Positions 17,144-26,227 of a stretch of 64,000 bases of DNA are shown here, piece by piece (position 1 is the first letter of the stretch; the number at the start of each line of letters is the position of its first letter). This DNA is from Paenibacillus sp. Soil766 (GTDB taxonomy: Bacteria > Bacillota > Bacilli > Paenibacillales > NBRC-103111). The stretch is from assembly GCF_001428105.1 (NCBI RefSeq), contig NZ_LMSJ01000002.1, positions 95,474 through 159,473 of the forward strand. The letters run 5' to 3'. The notes under the pieces were generated by a model. The model did not search any database. It had not been told where the DNA came from and was given only the letters and a program-made list of their open reading frames with translations. Position numbers and translations under genes: made by a program.

Positions 17144-17175
17144 TGAAAACGCTTTTATTAAACTGTACGTTTAAT
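17144..17175. promoter_or_regulatory. cre-like site and adjoining inverted repeat between divergent genes
   Basis: TGAAAACGCTTTTA (17144-17157) matches 13 of 14 positions of the CcpA site TGWAARCGYTWNCW. Directly beside it is a perfect inverted repeat, ATTAAAC-5-GTTTAAT (17157-17175). Both lie between the S-layer-type gene and the DNA ligase gene and could serve either. Confidence 0.5.
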
Positions 17176-17275
17176 ATACTAGGTTTTATCACAAAAGGGA
17201 AGACAGGCTTAGAGGATTCTTATATTTATTATATAAAAGCTCGGGAAACAGTTACCAATAGGCAGGAGGTTCATA

Positions 17276-18154
17276 GTGCAGTATCATTTAAGTCAGGGTG
17301 ATAATAATATGTTCATTTCTCCTATGATGCTGTACAATGCCAAAAATAACCAGCCGTTTTACAGTAAGAATCATATTGCCGAACTCAAATTAGATGGTTT
17401 ACGATGTATTCTTTCCCATATGGATAAACTGTATGTGTATACGAGACACAATAACTTAATTACGCATAAATTCCCTGAGCTATTAAGATGCCCTGTACCG
17501 GAAGGCACCATACTTGATGGTGAATTAGTCGTACTGGATGATCAAGGAAAACCTGATTATGAAGCGATGTCCGCGAGGTTTTTATCTAAGAAAAATAAAA
17601 TGCCTGTGGTTTTTTGTGCTTTTGACATTTTGCGATACAAAGGAATTGATGTCACAGGTTTAAGTTTGCTTCAACGCAAAGAGTTATTGGACCAGGCATT
17701 TATTGAAAATGAAAATTATAAAAAAATTGACATGTTTGAAGGAAGTGCAATCGATTATTACGAACAAGTTCGTGGCCGCGGGCTTGAGGGCATTATCATC
17801 AAATCCACAAAAGAAAATTCCACATATGAAATAAACAAACGCTCCATCCGCTGGCAAAAAGTAATTAATTGGACGTATGCAGATGTGTACATTTCTGGTT
17901 ATAGGAAAAATAATTTTGCTTTATTAGCATCTATTGATGGGGCCGATGGATCCAAGTTGCCAGTAGGAATCATTGAATCAGGTGTATCCCCCCTTCATAT
18001 GAAGGCCATAGAAGGCGTGAAGAGGCGATTAGTTTTCAAGGAAGATAAGAACTTTGCTTATATGGAGCCTCGGATCATGGCCAGGATCAAGACAAGGAGC
18101 TGGACCCAAAGTGGGAGACTGCGTTCACCGGAATTTATTGAATTTGTTATTTAA
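17276..18154 (+). CDS. ATP-dependent DNA ligase (short, LigB/LigD-ligase-like)
   Basis: 292 residues from GTG 17276, seven bases after CAGGAGG; an ATG at 17309 is possible. The nucleotidyltransferase motifs are visible: motif I AELKLDGLR with the adenylated Lys at about residue 43, motif III-like VFCAFDILRYKG, motif IV RGLEGIIIKS, and motif V/VI region SIRWQKVINW. An OB-fold-like C-terminal part follows. It lacks the primase and phosphoesterase domains of full LigD and there is no ku gene nearby. Spore formers use ATP-dependent ligases in spore DNA repair; that role is inference. It ends in a terminator. Confidence 0.87.
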   Translation: MQYHLSQGDNNMFISPMMLYNAKNNQPFYSKNHIAELKLDGLRCILSHMDKLYVYTRHNNLITHKFPELLRCPVPEGTILDGELVVLDDQGKPDYEAMSARFLSKKNKMPVVFCAFDILRYKGIDVTGLSLLQRKELLDQAFIENENYKKIDMFEGSAIDYYEQVRGRGLEGIIIKSTKENSTYEINKRSIRWQKVINWTYADVYISGYRKNNFALLASIDGADGSKLPVGIIESGVSPLHMKAIEGVKRRLVFKEDKNFAYMEPRIMARIKTRSWTQSGRLRSPEFIEFVI

Positions 18155-18165
18155 TCGTAGAGAGG

Positions 18166-18205
18166 CTGAATTCACTAGGGAAGATTAGGTGAGTTCAGTC
18201 TTTTT
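18166..18205 (+). terminator. Terminator of the ligase gene
   Basis: CTGAATTCAC (18166-18175) pairs with GTGAGTTCAG (18189-18198) allowing one G-U, followed by TCTTTTT, 12 bases past the stop codon. Confidence 0.82.
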
Positions 18206-18286
18206 CTGTGTAGACATATACCCATTCACTTACATAATTTGCATCGATTCCGCGCATGATATTCCTACTATCAACATGTCAGGATA

Positions 18287-19834
18287 ATGGTGACTACGAC
18301 CATGTTTTCCATAATAAAAAGGTTATTCAAATCCAAACCCAAGATCAATGAGTCCTATGTGACGGCGACTACATCTTTTCATTTCGTAGCGGAATTGCCT
18401 CAAATGCACACACAGTTTCAAGAAACGTTTCGTATGTTTCCTGATTTTGTTAGTAGAGAATTGGTGGTGAAGAAGGTTACGTATGGTGTTTTTTATCTCA
18501 GTAATTTGGTGGATTCGGATCTTCTCATCGAAGAAATTCTGAATCGATTACTTGAGATCGAAGATGTGCCTTCACCTGAGAAGCTGGTGAATTTAATCCC
18601 CATAGGTCAACGGCTGCTTGACGATAATTGGTACCCTTTGCAGCAGCGTATCTTGCAAGGCTGGACGTATATCCACATAAGCGGTTATCCGTATGGGATT
18701 CTAGCTAACACCGCTAAACGCAGAGAACGAGCGTTGACTAAGCCAGAAAATGAGAGTCAGATTCTTGGTCCGCAAATTGCTTTTACGGAAAATATGGAGA
18801 CCAATGTAGCGCTGATTCATCAATATTTGCCGAATCCCGATCTATGCGAAATCGCCTTGATTAAGGGTGAAAATACTACTCAAACCAATATACGTATCGT
18901 CTATTTGAGTAATCGAGCTGATTTAGAAATGGTTACCCATATTTATAACAGCATCGAAGCGTTACAGCTTGAAGCGATACTGGATGCAACGATTTTAGCA
19001 CAATGGCTGGAAGATAATCCAAGTTCGTTTTTCCCGCAAATGATTACCACAGAAAGAGTGGATCGGGCGATATTTCCCCTGTTGGAGGGGAAGGTTGTGA
19101 TTACAGTTAGCGGCAGCCCACATGTCATAATATGTCCCAACACATTTTTTGATTTTTTCAAATCCATTGAAGATTACTATTTTAGATGGGCTACGGGGTT
19201 GTTTTTTCGAAACTTGCGAATTGTCGGTATTGCGATATCCCTATTTGCTACGGCAACGTATGTGGCTGCACTTACGTATCATTACGAAATTATTCCACAA
19301 GCATTGCTAGTCCCGCTAGCGCAATCACGCGCAAGAGTACCTTTTCCTCCGATCGTAGAAGCGTTAATCATGGAAATGATTATTCAGCTCTTAAGTGAAG
19401 CGGGTGCAAGGCTGCCTTCCAAAGTAGGGCAAACGATGGGGATTGTTGGCGGTATCGTCATTGGACAGGCAGCGGTACAAGCTGGTTTTACCAGCAATAT
19501 TTTAATCATCATCGTGGCCTTAAGCGCCTTATCATCGTTCACAACACCTGTATTTGGCATGGCGAATGCAATTCGAATTATTCGTTTTCCCATCATCCTA
19601 TCCGCGGGTATAATGGGCGGCTTAGGAATCGCTGTAAGCGTCGCTTTATTAATTTTACATTTACTTAGGCAATCTAGTTTGGGACAACCGTATTTCTACC
19701 CTCCTTACACAATTGAAGATAAAAACAAACGAGACGGCCTCATAAGGGTTCCTTACCAGCTAATCCCGAAACGATCCGTATTCGCTAATACGGGGGAGAA
19801 CACCCTGAAGGGAAACAAGGATATCGATGAGTAA
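18287..19834 (+). CDS. Spore germination receptor subunit A (GerA/GerKA family)
   Basis: 515 residues; the start is uncertain between ATG 18287 and ATG 18302, neither with a strong ribosome binding site. A soluble N-terminal domain of about 300 residues (SRELVVKKVTYGVFYLSNLVDSDLL, typical of GerA) precedes the conserved block RVPFPPIVEALIMEMIIQLLSEAGARLP and several membrane helices ending in LLRQSSLGQPYFYPPY. With GerB and GerC it forms a germinant receptor in the spore inner membrane; the germinant cannot be read from sequence. Overlaps the next gene by eight bases. Confidence 0.93.
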   Translation: MVTTTMFSIIKRLFKSKPKINESYVTATTSFHFVAELPQMHTQFQETFRMFPDFVSRELVVKKVTYGVFYLSNLVDSDLLIEEILNRLLEIEDVPSPEKLVNLIPIGQRLLDDNWYPLQQRILQGWTYIHISGYPYGILANTAKRRERALTKPENESQILGPQIAFTENMETNVALIHQYLPNPDLCEIALIKGENTTQTNIRIVYLSNRADLEMVTHIYNSIEALQLEAILDATILAQWLEDNPSSFFPQMITTERVDRAIFPLLEGKVVITVSGSPHVIICPNTFFDFFKSIEDYYFRWATGLFFRNLRIVGIAISLFATATYVAALTYHYEIIPQALLVPLAQSRARVPFPPIVEALIMEMIIQLLSEAGARLPSKVGQTMGIVGGIVIGQAAVQAGFTSNILIIIVALSALSSFTTPVFGMANAIRIIRFPIILSAGIMGGLGIAVSVALLILHLLRQSSLGQPYFYPPYTIEDKNKRDGLIRVPYQLIPKRSVFANTGENTLKGNKDIDE

Positions 19835-20939
19835 AACACAACAAACCTATATGTATAGCTCCTTTTTACTCGTGTTTATTATGCATGATGCTCAGGTGGG
19901 AGTAGGGCTTCCTGGTTACCAAAGAGTTGTGTTCGGTATAGCAGGCCATGATGCCTGGATTGCGGCCCTGATTGCTGGTTTACTCACTCAGCTCGTGGTC
20001 TGGTTGATGATTAAAACGTTGGCGAAATTCGAAGATAAGGACCTCTATGACATTCATTTACTGATCTATGGAAAAGTAATAGGCAAAGTCGCGAATCTGA
20101 TCTATATGATGTATTTCTTAGTTGCCACTATTATTGTGACACGCAATTATGTCGAAATGATTCAGGTCTGGTTATTTCCCAACGCTTCACAATGGTTACT
20201 TACTTTATTAATTACAAGTATCGTGTTTTATGGGGTAAATGGGGGCTTGCGAACGATTGTAGGCGCATGTGTCATGTTTGTGCTGTTAACGGTTTGGCTG
20301 CTCTTTCTTCTATACTTTCCATTGATGTATGCAGAGTGGACCGGTGTATTACCCTTATTAGATACAGATCTGAAGCATCTGAGTAAGGGGGTGCTTTCCA
20401 TGTCTTTAACGATGGCCGGGTTCGAAATCATCTATTTTATTTATGCCTATGCCAAAGATAAGTCCAAAGTCCAAAGATATACCCAAATTGGTATTATGAG
20501 TGTCACCTTTGTGTACACAGCGGTCATGTTTGTTTCTACTGTGTTCTTCAGTGGTGGTGAGCTTCTGAAGACGGATTGGGCTACGTTTACCATGCTGAAA
20601 ATTATTAAATTTCCGTTTTTAGAACGGTTTGAATATATCGGAGTTAGTCTGTGGCTCTTAGTGATTCTTCCGAATCTGCTGATGTATAGCTGGGCCGCGA
20701 CGAAAGGACTCAAACGTACTTTTTTCTGGAAGCAAAAATATTGGTTGTATGTATTCATGGGCATTGTCTGTATCGCTTGTTCTTTCATTGACTCCCGAAT
20801 TCAGGTGGATAATATGAATAAGTTTTTTTCAAAGTGGGCCGTCTATATTGTTTATGTCTATCCTGTGATCCTTTTTGGAATGGCCCATTTTTATTCGTGG
20901 AGACATAAGAACAGGAGACAACCTGAGGTGATTACATGA
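19827..20939 (+). CDS. Spore germination receptor subunit B (GerB/GerKB family permease)
   Basis: 370 residues with about ten hydrophobic segments and APC-superfamily style N terminus (FLLVFIMHDAQVGVGLPGYQRVVFG), plus the GerB-typical region SLTMAGFEIIYFIYAY. Starts at ATG 19827, inside the end of gerA, and its stop overlaps the gerC start by four bases (ATGA), a pattern of coupled translation. In germinant receptors the B subunit is the amino-acid or sugar-sensing membrane component. Confidence 0.93.
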   Translation: MSKTQQTYMYSSFLLVFIMHDAQVGVGLPGYQRVVFGIAGHDAWIAALIAGLLTQLVVWLMIKTLAKFEDKDLYDIHLLIYGKVIGKVANLIYMMYFLVATIIVTRNYVEMIQVWLFPNASQWLLTLLITSIVFYGVNGGLRTIVGACVMFVLLTVWLLFLLYFPLMYAEWTGVLPLLDTDLKHLSKGVLSMSLTMAGFEIIYFIYAYAKDKSKVQRYTQIGIMSVTFVYTAVMFVSTVFFSGGELLKTDWATFTMLKIIKFPFLERFEYIGVSLWLLVILPNLLMYSWAATKGLKRTFFWKQKYWLYVFMGIVCIACSFIDSRIQVDNMNKFFSKWAVYIVYVYPVILFGMAHFYSWRHKNRRQPEVIT

Positions 20940-22060
20940 AAAGATTCAATCTCATTTTCTTTGTGTTGCTCGTATTCGTTCTGGCTACCGGCTTGCGTCT
21001 GGAGAAAAATGTGTTGGAGAAACTAGGCATGGCGATTGCAATCGGGTATGACCATGGGGAAGGCGATAAAATAAAATCTACCTATGTGATCCATCAGATC
21101 GACCCGAATTCCAAATCCTCTGTTATGACGATTACTGGTGAGGGGCTGACTAGTAAAGGAGCTCGTGTAGCGGCGAATCGCAAATCGAATAAGAAGGTCG
21201 TTTCAGGTCAACTGCGGGTCGCTATTTATGATTATAAGCTCGCCCAGGGAGGACTTTTACCATTGGTAGATACCTTATTTCGGGATGCCTCCATTGCCAG
21301 CACGGTTTATATGGCTGTCAGTAAAGACAGTACAGAAGAACTATTAAAGCATAAATATCTGCAGTTCCCGGATGTCGGAACCTTTATTGTAGACAGTATC
21401 CATCAGAATATTATGGACGAACAGATGGTGTCAGGCACCCTTCATGAATTCCTTTCAGCCCTATATTCTACGGCAGACCCCATGGTACCGCTGCTGCAAA
21501 GAAAAGGAGATGCCGTAGAGCTGAAAGATGTGGCTGTATTCAGTGGTGATAAAATGGTCGGCACCATCGACCCGAGTGAAGCGTTCTTCCTTAAGACGAT
21601 ACGAGATCGATATAAGTCGGGGAATATCGAATTGTCCTTGGACACGAATCAATTGGGAGATATCGCGAAGAATATCCAAGAAAAGACCGTGCGAGTGGTC
21701 GTCGAGAATATAGCTAGTGACAGCACGAAAAAGCTAATTAGCCAAGACCCGCTTAAATTTCAAGTTGATATTAAAATGAAGGGCATGCTGACAGAAACGT
21801 CTGCACAGTTTGATCTCGGTCAAGCCGAAGTTATTCAAGCCCTCCAAAAGCAAATGAATAAAAAGTCGGAAGCGCATATACAAGATTTATTAAAGAAATT
21901 AACGGCTTTAAACTCGGATCCGGTTGGATTTGGAGAATTATATAGGAGTCGAGTGTACCACTCGAACCTAAAGAGTGATACATGGCATGAGATGTATAAA
22001 TCTGCCTCCTATGATGTTCATGTAGACATGGAAATCGTCCGGTTGGGACAGATACAATAA
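20936..22060 (+). CDS. Spore germination receptor subunit C (Ger(x)C family) without lipobox Cys
   Basis: 374 residues, three-domain GerC protein with an N-terminal hydrophobic signal. Conserved parts include the N-terminal strand LGMAIAIGYDHGEG, VSGQLRVAIYDYKLA, and the C-terminal domain with DPVGFGELYRS. Normal GerC proteins are lipoproteins with L-x-G-C-W at the end of the signal; here that region reads VFVLATGLRLEKNVLEKLG and has no Cys at all. It may stay attached through the uncleaved N-terminal helix or be released. Last gene of the operon; I see no strong terminator before the riboswitch that follows. Confidence 0.9.
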   Translation: MKRFNLIFFVLLVFVLATGLRLEKNVLEKLGMAIAIGYDHGEGDKIKSTYVIHQIDPNSKSSVMTITGEGLTSKGARVAANRKSNKKVVSGQLRVAIYDYKLAQGGLLPLVDTLFRDASIASTVYMAVSKDSTEELLKHKYLQFPDVGTFIVDSIHQNIMDEQMVSGTLHEFLSALYSTADPMVPLLQRKGDAVELKDVAVFSGDKMVGTIDPSEAFFLKTIRDRYKSGNIELSLDTNQLGDIAKNIQEKTVRVVVENIASDSTKKLISQDPLKFQVDIKMKGMLTETSAQFDLGQAEVIQALQKQMNKKSEAHIQDLLKKLTALNSDPVGFGELYRSRVYHSNLKSDTWHEMYKSASYDVHVDMEIVRLGQIQ

Positions 22061-22120
22061 CAGATAAAAAGGGTTGCCAATTAAACTGTAACCTGATAGT
22101 ATACACTTAATCGAATGTGA

Positions 22121-22263
22121 ACCTTCGGGGCAGGGTGCAATTCCCTACCGGCGGTGAGGATACATGCATGCGTGTATCTCCAGCCCGCGACTCCTAGCCA
22201 GTAATGGCTGGGACTGACTTGGTGTGATTCCAGGGCCGACGGTATAGTCCGGATGAGAGAAGG
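22121..22263 (+). ncRNA. FMN riboswitch (RFN element)
   Basis: The conserved segments occur in order: CTTCGGGGCAGGGTG, CCCTACCGGCGGTGAGGA, AGCCCGCGA, a variable stem (CTAGCCAGTAATGGCTGG), GATTCCAGGGCCGACGG and TAGTCCGGATGAGAGAA. The first and last segments close the basal stem. It sits before an EamA-type transporter gene, with a terminator hairpin between, so FMN should stop transcription. Confidence 0.96.
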
Positions 22264-22310
22264 TGAAGAACAAACTTGTTAAATTTCATTATTTAACAGG
22301 TCTGTTTGTC

Positions 22311-22348
22311 AATGCCCCCGCCATCAATTGAGCGGGGGCATTGTTCTT
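22311..22348 (+). terminator. Riboswitch expression platform terminator
   Basis: AATGCCCCCGC (22311-22321) and GCGGGGGCATT (22332-22342) form a perfect 11-base-pair stem followed by GTTCTTC. A smaller GTTAAAT/ATTTAAC hairpin lies between the aptamer and this stem (about 22278-22298). Confidence 0.85.
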
Positions 22349-22389
22349 CGAGAAGGTTCAATTCAAAACGTTCTTAGGAGGTTTTTGAA

Positions 22390-23358
22390 TTGGAAAATGC
22401 TATTAAGTTTGGCAGTAAGGGTGCGACTTCGCAATCCTTACGTACACGTGGGATGAGCGGGATCTGGTATGTTGCACTTGGGGCAACCCTGTGGGGACTG
22501 GATCCACTGTTTCGCATCTTATTATTGAAAAGTTTTACCTCAGCGCAAATTGTATTCATCGAACATGTCCTATTGGCCATTTACGCGGTGCCCGTATTGA
22601 TGAAGTATCGCCGAACTTTAGCAGGCAAGCTTTCTCTTGCTGTTATTGGAGCGATGCTCTTCATTTCTTGGGGTGGCTCGGCGATCGCCACTATTCTATT
22701 TACCGCGGCGTTCTCTCATGGCAACGCTAATGCGATCTTGCTTCTACAGAAACTACAGCCCTTATTCGCTATTATTCTAGCTCGTGTGCTGCTCAAAGAG
22801 ACATTACCGTCAAAGTTTTTCGCCTATATCGGGGTGGCCCTGTTAGGTACCTATCTGCTTACGTTCGGCCTCAAATTGCCTGGCATGGGTTTGAAGGATT
22901 TAGGTACAATAAGCTGTTTATTTTCCATATTGGCAGCTGTTTTATGGGGCGGTTCCACGGTGATGGGGAAATTCCTGCTTCAGAAGAAGTTGGATTTCCC
23001 AGTCGTGACCTCACTTCGCTTCTTGCTGGCACTTCCACTACTGACGATTGTACTGTTAGCAAGTGGGGACCATTGGCAGCTGAACGGTTCGAGTAGTGAA
23101 CTGACAATTATCGCGGTAAATCTGCTGTTCCAAGCCTTTTTTCCAGGTCTAATTAGCATGCTGCTATATTATAAAGGTTTGTCCACCACCAAAGCGTTCT
23201 TTGCAACGCTAGCTGAACTTGCCTTCCCTGCGGTAGGTGTCTGTGTGAATTGGCTTGTATTTGGTCAAAAGCTGACGATAGGTCAGCTGGTCGGTTTTAT
23301 ACTCATCTGGTTGACCTTATGGTTTATGAGCCGGCAGAGTAATCAGACTGAAAAATAG
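22390..23358 (+). CDS. EamA/DMT family transporter, probable riboflavin importer
   Basis: 322 residues from TTG 22390 after TTAGGAGG. About ten membrane helices in two EamA halves: WYVALGATLWGLDPLFRILLL at residues 26-46, and LGTISCLFSILAAVLWGGSTVMGKFLL starting the second half, with EDxL-type loop sequence replaced by LLKETLPSKFFAYIGVALLGTYLL. DMT proteins carry many substrates, but control by an FMN riboswitch points to riboflavin or a flavin precursor, as for RibN-type transporters in other bacteria. No rib biosynthesis gene is nearby. Monocistronic. Confidence 0.85.
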   Translation: MENAIKFGSKGATSQSLRTRGMSGIWYVALGATLWGLDPLFRILLLKSFTSAQIVFIEHVLLAIYAVPVLMKYRRTLAGKLSLAVIGAMLFISWGGSAIATILFTAAFSHGNANAILLLQKLQPLFAIILARVLLKETLPSKFFAYIGVALLGTYLLTFGLKLPGMGLKDLGTISCLFSILAAVLWGGSTVMGKFLLQKKLDFPVVTSLRFLLALPLLTIVLLASGDHWQLNGSSSELTIIAVNLLFQAFFPGLISMLLYYKGLSTTKAFFATLAELAFPAVGVCVNWLVFGQKLTIGQLVGFILIWLTLWFMSRQSNQTEK

Positions 23359-23445
23359 AGGCTTTGGGGACAGGAAATTATCCCTAGGAGTAAATTTCTT
23401 GTTAGTCCCGCCCCAAACTCCCATCTTTCCAAAACGAGTATAACA

Positions 23446-23478
23446 TGATATATTAATATCAAAATATGATATAACATT
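23446..23478 (+). promoter_or_regulatory. AT-rich candidate operator of the GntR/LacI regulator
   Basis: TGATAT-ATTA-ATATCA (23446-23461) is a 6-4-6 inverted repeat, followed by ATATGATATAACAT. The 11-mer TGATATATTAA (23446-23456) recurs at 24710-24720, ahead of the mannosidase gene, as expected of a shared site for this regulator. Confidence 0.5.
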
Positions 23479-23504
23479 TGGTTGGGTGTAGGGAGTGGGG
23501 AGCA

Positions 23505-24635
23505 ATGTCGACAGATTCAAGACCCATATATGAGCGAATATATGAAACGCTACGTGAAGAGATTCTACAACGCAAATATAACATCGGCGACCGCGTTCCT
23601 TCCGAGAAGGAACTGGCCGACGACTATAACGTGAGCCGGATCACAAGTAAAAAGGCGCTGGAGATGCTGGCGGAAGTAGGATTGATCGTTAGGAAGCCAG
23701 GGAAAGGTTCCTTTGTTGCGGAGGAAGGCGAACCTTCTGCGGAAGTATTGTCTTCCGAGGATCGTGCCAAACATACGTTGATTGGTCTTGTTATCACCGA
23801 TTTCGGCAATACGTTCGGGACGGAAATGATTTATGGTATGGAGCGTGCTTCAGCCGATAATGATAGCTTCCTTGTGCTGCGCCGCTCTTTCGGCATACCT
23901 GAGAATGAAGAGAAAGCAATTCGCTCATTTCTCGAATTAGGCGTGGATGGCATCATCGTATTTCCTGCACAAGGCGAGTTCTACAATGCGGAAATATTGA
24001 AACTTGTAATTCAGCAGTTTCCATTAGTGCTAGTAGACCGACATCTTAAAGGGGTTGCTGCGGCATCGATTAGTACGGATAATATCAGTGCTGCACGTAC
24101 AGGTACGGATTACTTGCTTGATTTGGGACATAAGCAGATCTGCTTACTTACCCCTCCGCCAATGGATACCACGGCGATTGAAGATCGGATCGAAGGCTTC
24201 GTACGTGCTCATGCGGAACGCGGGGTTCTCGTGGATCGCTCTCTATGGTTGGACGAAATTACGTCTACGCTTCCGAATTCGTTCCATCAACCCAACATCG
24301 ATCAAGATATCGAGATGATCAAGGAACATTTGCGGAGCAATCCGCACATTACTGCTCTTTTCGCGATTGAATACAATATAGCCTTACTCGCTAAAGCGGC
24401 GGTAGAGCAAATGGGACTTCACATACCTGGGGATATTTCTATTCTTTGTTTCGACAGTCCATCAACTACATTGGGCAGCGGTTATCGCTTTACGCACATG
24501 ATTCAGAATGAAGATGAAATTGGCAAACTGGCTGTTGAGAACGTGCTGAAACTTAAGCGAGGCGAGAAAGTGTCCAATAAAACGACGTTGGATGCTAAGC
24601 TGATCATTGGAGAGTCAACAGGTCCAGCTAAATGA
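23505..24635 (+). CDS. GntR-type DNA-binding / LacI-type sensor hybrid regulator (AraR-like)
   Basis: 376 residues from ATG 23505, right after GTGGGGAGCA; a TTG at 23478 would place that site inside the gene. Residues 1-75 form a GntR winged helix (PIYERIYETLREEILQRKYNIGDRVPSEKELADDYNVSR); from about residue 90 to the end is a periplasmic-binding-protein-like sugar sensor (LIGLVITDFGNTFGTEMIYGMERA, VDGIIVFPAQ, TTLGSGYRFTHMIQNEDEIGKLAVE). This layout is that of AraR. It probably represses the adjacent mannan genes and responds to a mannose-containing sugar; the ligand is inference from neighbours. Confidence 0.88.
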   Translation: MSTDSRPIYERIYETLREEILQRKYNIGDRVPSEKELADDYNVSRITSKKALEMLAEVGLIVRKPGKGSFVAEEGEPSAEVLSSEDRAKHTLIGLVITDFGNTFGTEMIYGMERASADNDSFLVLRRSFGIPENEEKAIRSFLELGVDGIIVFPAQGEFYNAEILKLVIQQFPLVLVDRHLKGVAAASISTDNISAARTGTDYLLDLGHKQICLLTPPPMDTTAIEDRIEGFVRAHAERGVLVDRSLWLDEITSTLPNSFHQPNIDQDIEMIKEHLRSNPHITALFAIEYNIALLAKAAVEQMGLHIPGDISILCFDSPSTTLGSGYRFTHMIQNEDEIGKLAVENVLKLKRGEKVSNKTTLDAKLIIGESTGPAK

Positions 24636-24671
24636 GGGTAACCCCTACAACTCATAAACAATGCCTGCATC

Positions 24672-24704
24672 GAAGATTGCTAACCTAGCAATCTTCTTTT
24701 TTTT
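24672..24704 (+). terminator. Terminator of the regulator gene
   Basis: GAAGATTGCT (24672-24681) and AGCAATCTTC (24687-24696) form a perfect stem followed by eight Ts. Confidence 0.92.
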
Positions 24705-24709
24705 ATAGT

Positions 24710-24809
24710 TGATATATTAAATGGATTAAATGATATGTGAATAATATAATAAATACATATTGACATAATGTTTTACTGTCGCCTATAATCATAAATGTAA
24801 GCGTTTCAT
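24710..24809 (+). promoter_or_regulatory. Promoter, candidate operator and cre-like site of the mannan operon
   Basis: TTGACA (24760-24765) and TATAAT (24784-24789) are both consensus with an 18-base spacer. TGTAAGCGTTTCAT (24796-24809) fits the CcpA site with one mismatch and covers the expected transcript start, a classic repressing position. TGATATATTAA (24710-24720) is shared with the regulator's own upstream region. Confidence 0.75.
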
Positions 24810-24836
24810 TTCCGAGTAAGGGAGCTGATTCACCCG

Positions 24837-26147
24837 ATGAGGAAAACTCCAGTGTTGCCGACATCAATGAGCAATCTCATTCATCATGTAAGTAACGAGC
24901 TACATAAGGTTGAACGGCCGAAGCTCGCAGCGATGTTCGGCGAATGCTTCGCAAATACATTTCAAACTACGATTCAACAGCTGGAAGATGATTCAACGTT
25001 CGTTATAACAGGTGATATACCAGCTATGTGGCTCCGCGACTCTTCAGCCCAAGTTCGGACGTATCTGCTGCTAGCGAAAGAAGATCCTCAGATTGCCGAC
25101 ATGATTGAGGGTGTCGTTAAGCGACAAGTTCTGTACATTGGGCTTGATCCGTATGCGAATGCCTTCAATAAAGAACCCCATGGCGCAGGTCATCAGCAAG
25201 ATATCACACAAATGAGCCCCTGGATTTGGGAACGTAAATACGAAATTGATTCTCTCTGCTACCCCATTCAACTTAGTTACTTGTTATGGAAGGTAACGGG
25301 CCGTACCACCCAATTCACGGACGATTTTCGATCTGCCGCTCTTTCGATTCTTCATCTCTGGCGGGTAGAACAAGAACATGAAACCCAATCTCCTTATCGC
25401 TTCCAACGGTTGAATTGTCCGCCTACAGATACCTTAACAAGAGAAGGACTCGGCAGTGAAGTTAGCTATACCGGGATGACCTGGTCTGGTTTTCGCCCGA
25501 GTGATGATGCTTGTACGTATGGTTATTTGGTTCCATCGAACATGTTCGCGGTTGTGGTGCTTGGGTATTTGGTCGAGATCGCAAATGAGGTTTGGCAAGA
25601 TACGGAAGTCAGCAAGGAAGCTCTTCGGCTGGCAGCTGAAATTAGAAATGGCATCGAGACCAGCGGGATCATCCAGCATCCTACGTTAGGCGCCATGTAT
25701 GCATATGAGACGGACGGTCTCGGAGCTTATCATCTGATGGATGATGCCAATGTTCCGAGCCTGCTCTCCATTCCATACTTAGGCTACACGGACATATCAG
25801 ATCCAATGTATCAGCGCACACGGAACTTCGTTTTAAGTGAAGCGAATCCTTACTATTATAAGGGTAAAGTTGCTGAAGGCATTGGCAGTCCGCATACACC
25901 AGAGCGTTACATTTGGCCGATTTCGCTTGCCGTTCAAGGGCTTACGGCTTCTAGCCGTGAAGAAAAGCTTCGCTTATTGGATCTATTGGCCGATACCGAT
26001 GCGGGAACGGGATTTATGCACGAAGGCTTTCACGTAGACGATCCAGCGAAGTTTACGCGTCCGTGGTTCTCATGGGCCAACGCCATGTTTAGTGAGCTAG
26101 TGTTAGATGTTTGCGGGCATTCGATTATGAAAATAGTTCGGACGTGA
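24837..26147 (+). CDS. GH125 exo-alpha-1,6-mannosidase
   Basis: 436 residues, ATG 24837, with GGGAG somewhat far upstream (12 bases). Conserved GH125 blocks are present: GDIPAMWLRDSSAQVRTYL (residues 59-77), GFRPSDDAC.YGYLVPSNMF (218-237), LMDDANVPSLLSIPYLGY (300-317) and FMHEGFHVDDP.KFTRPWFSWAN (393-415). The Asp pair near 223-224 and Glu 396 correspond to the catalytic acid and base of the family. No signal peptide, so it trims imported alpha-1,6-linked manno-oligosaccharides in the cytoplasm. First gene of the mannan operon. Confidence 0.93.
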   Translation: MRKTPVLPTSMSNLIHHVSNELHKVERPKLAAMFGECFANTFQTTIQQLEDDSTFVITGDIPAMWLRDSSAQVRTYLLLAKEDPQIADMIEGVVKRQVLYIGLDPYANAFNKEPHGAGHQQDITQMSPWIWERKYEIDSLCYPIQLSYLLWKVTGRTTQFTDDFRSAALSILHLWRVEQEHETQSPYRFQRLNCPPTDTLTREGLGSEVSYTGMTWSGFRPSDDACTYGYLVPSNMFAVVVLGYLVEIANEVWQDTEVSKEALRLAAEIRNGIETSGIIQHPTLGAMYAYETDGLGAYHLMDDANVPSLLSIPYLGYTDISDPMYQRTRNFVLSEANPYYYKGKVAEGIGSPHTPERYIWPISLAVQGLTASSREEKLRLLDLLADTDAGTGFMHEGFHVDDPAKFTRPWFSWANAMFSELVLDVCGHSIMKIVRT

Positions 26148-26227
26148 TGCTAGGTTATATGGGGGCAACCCCGTTTAACATAGGCATGGAAAAGTAAACT
26201 TGTTTCATATAAAAGGGAGGAAGAATC

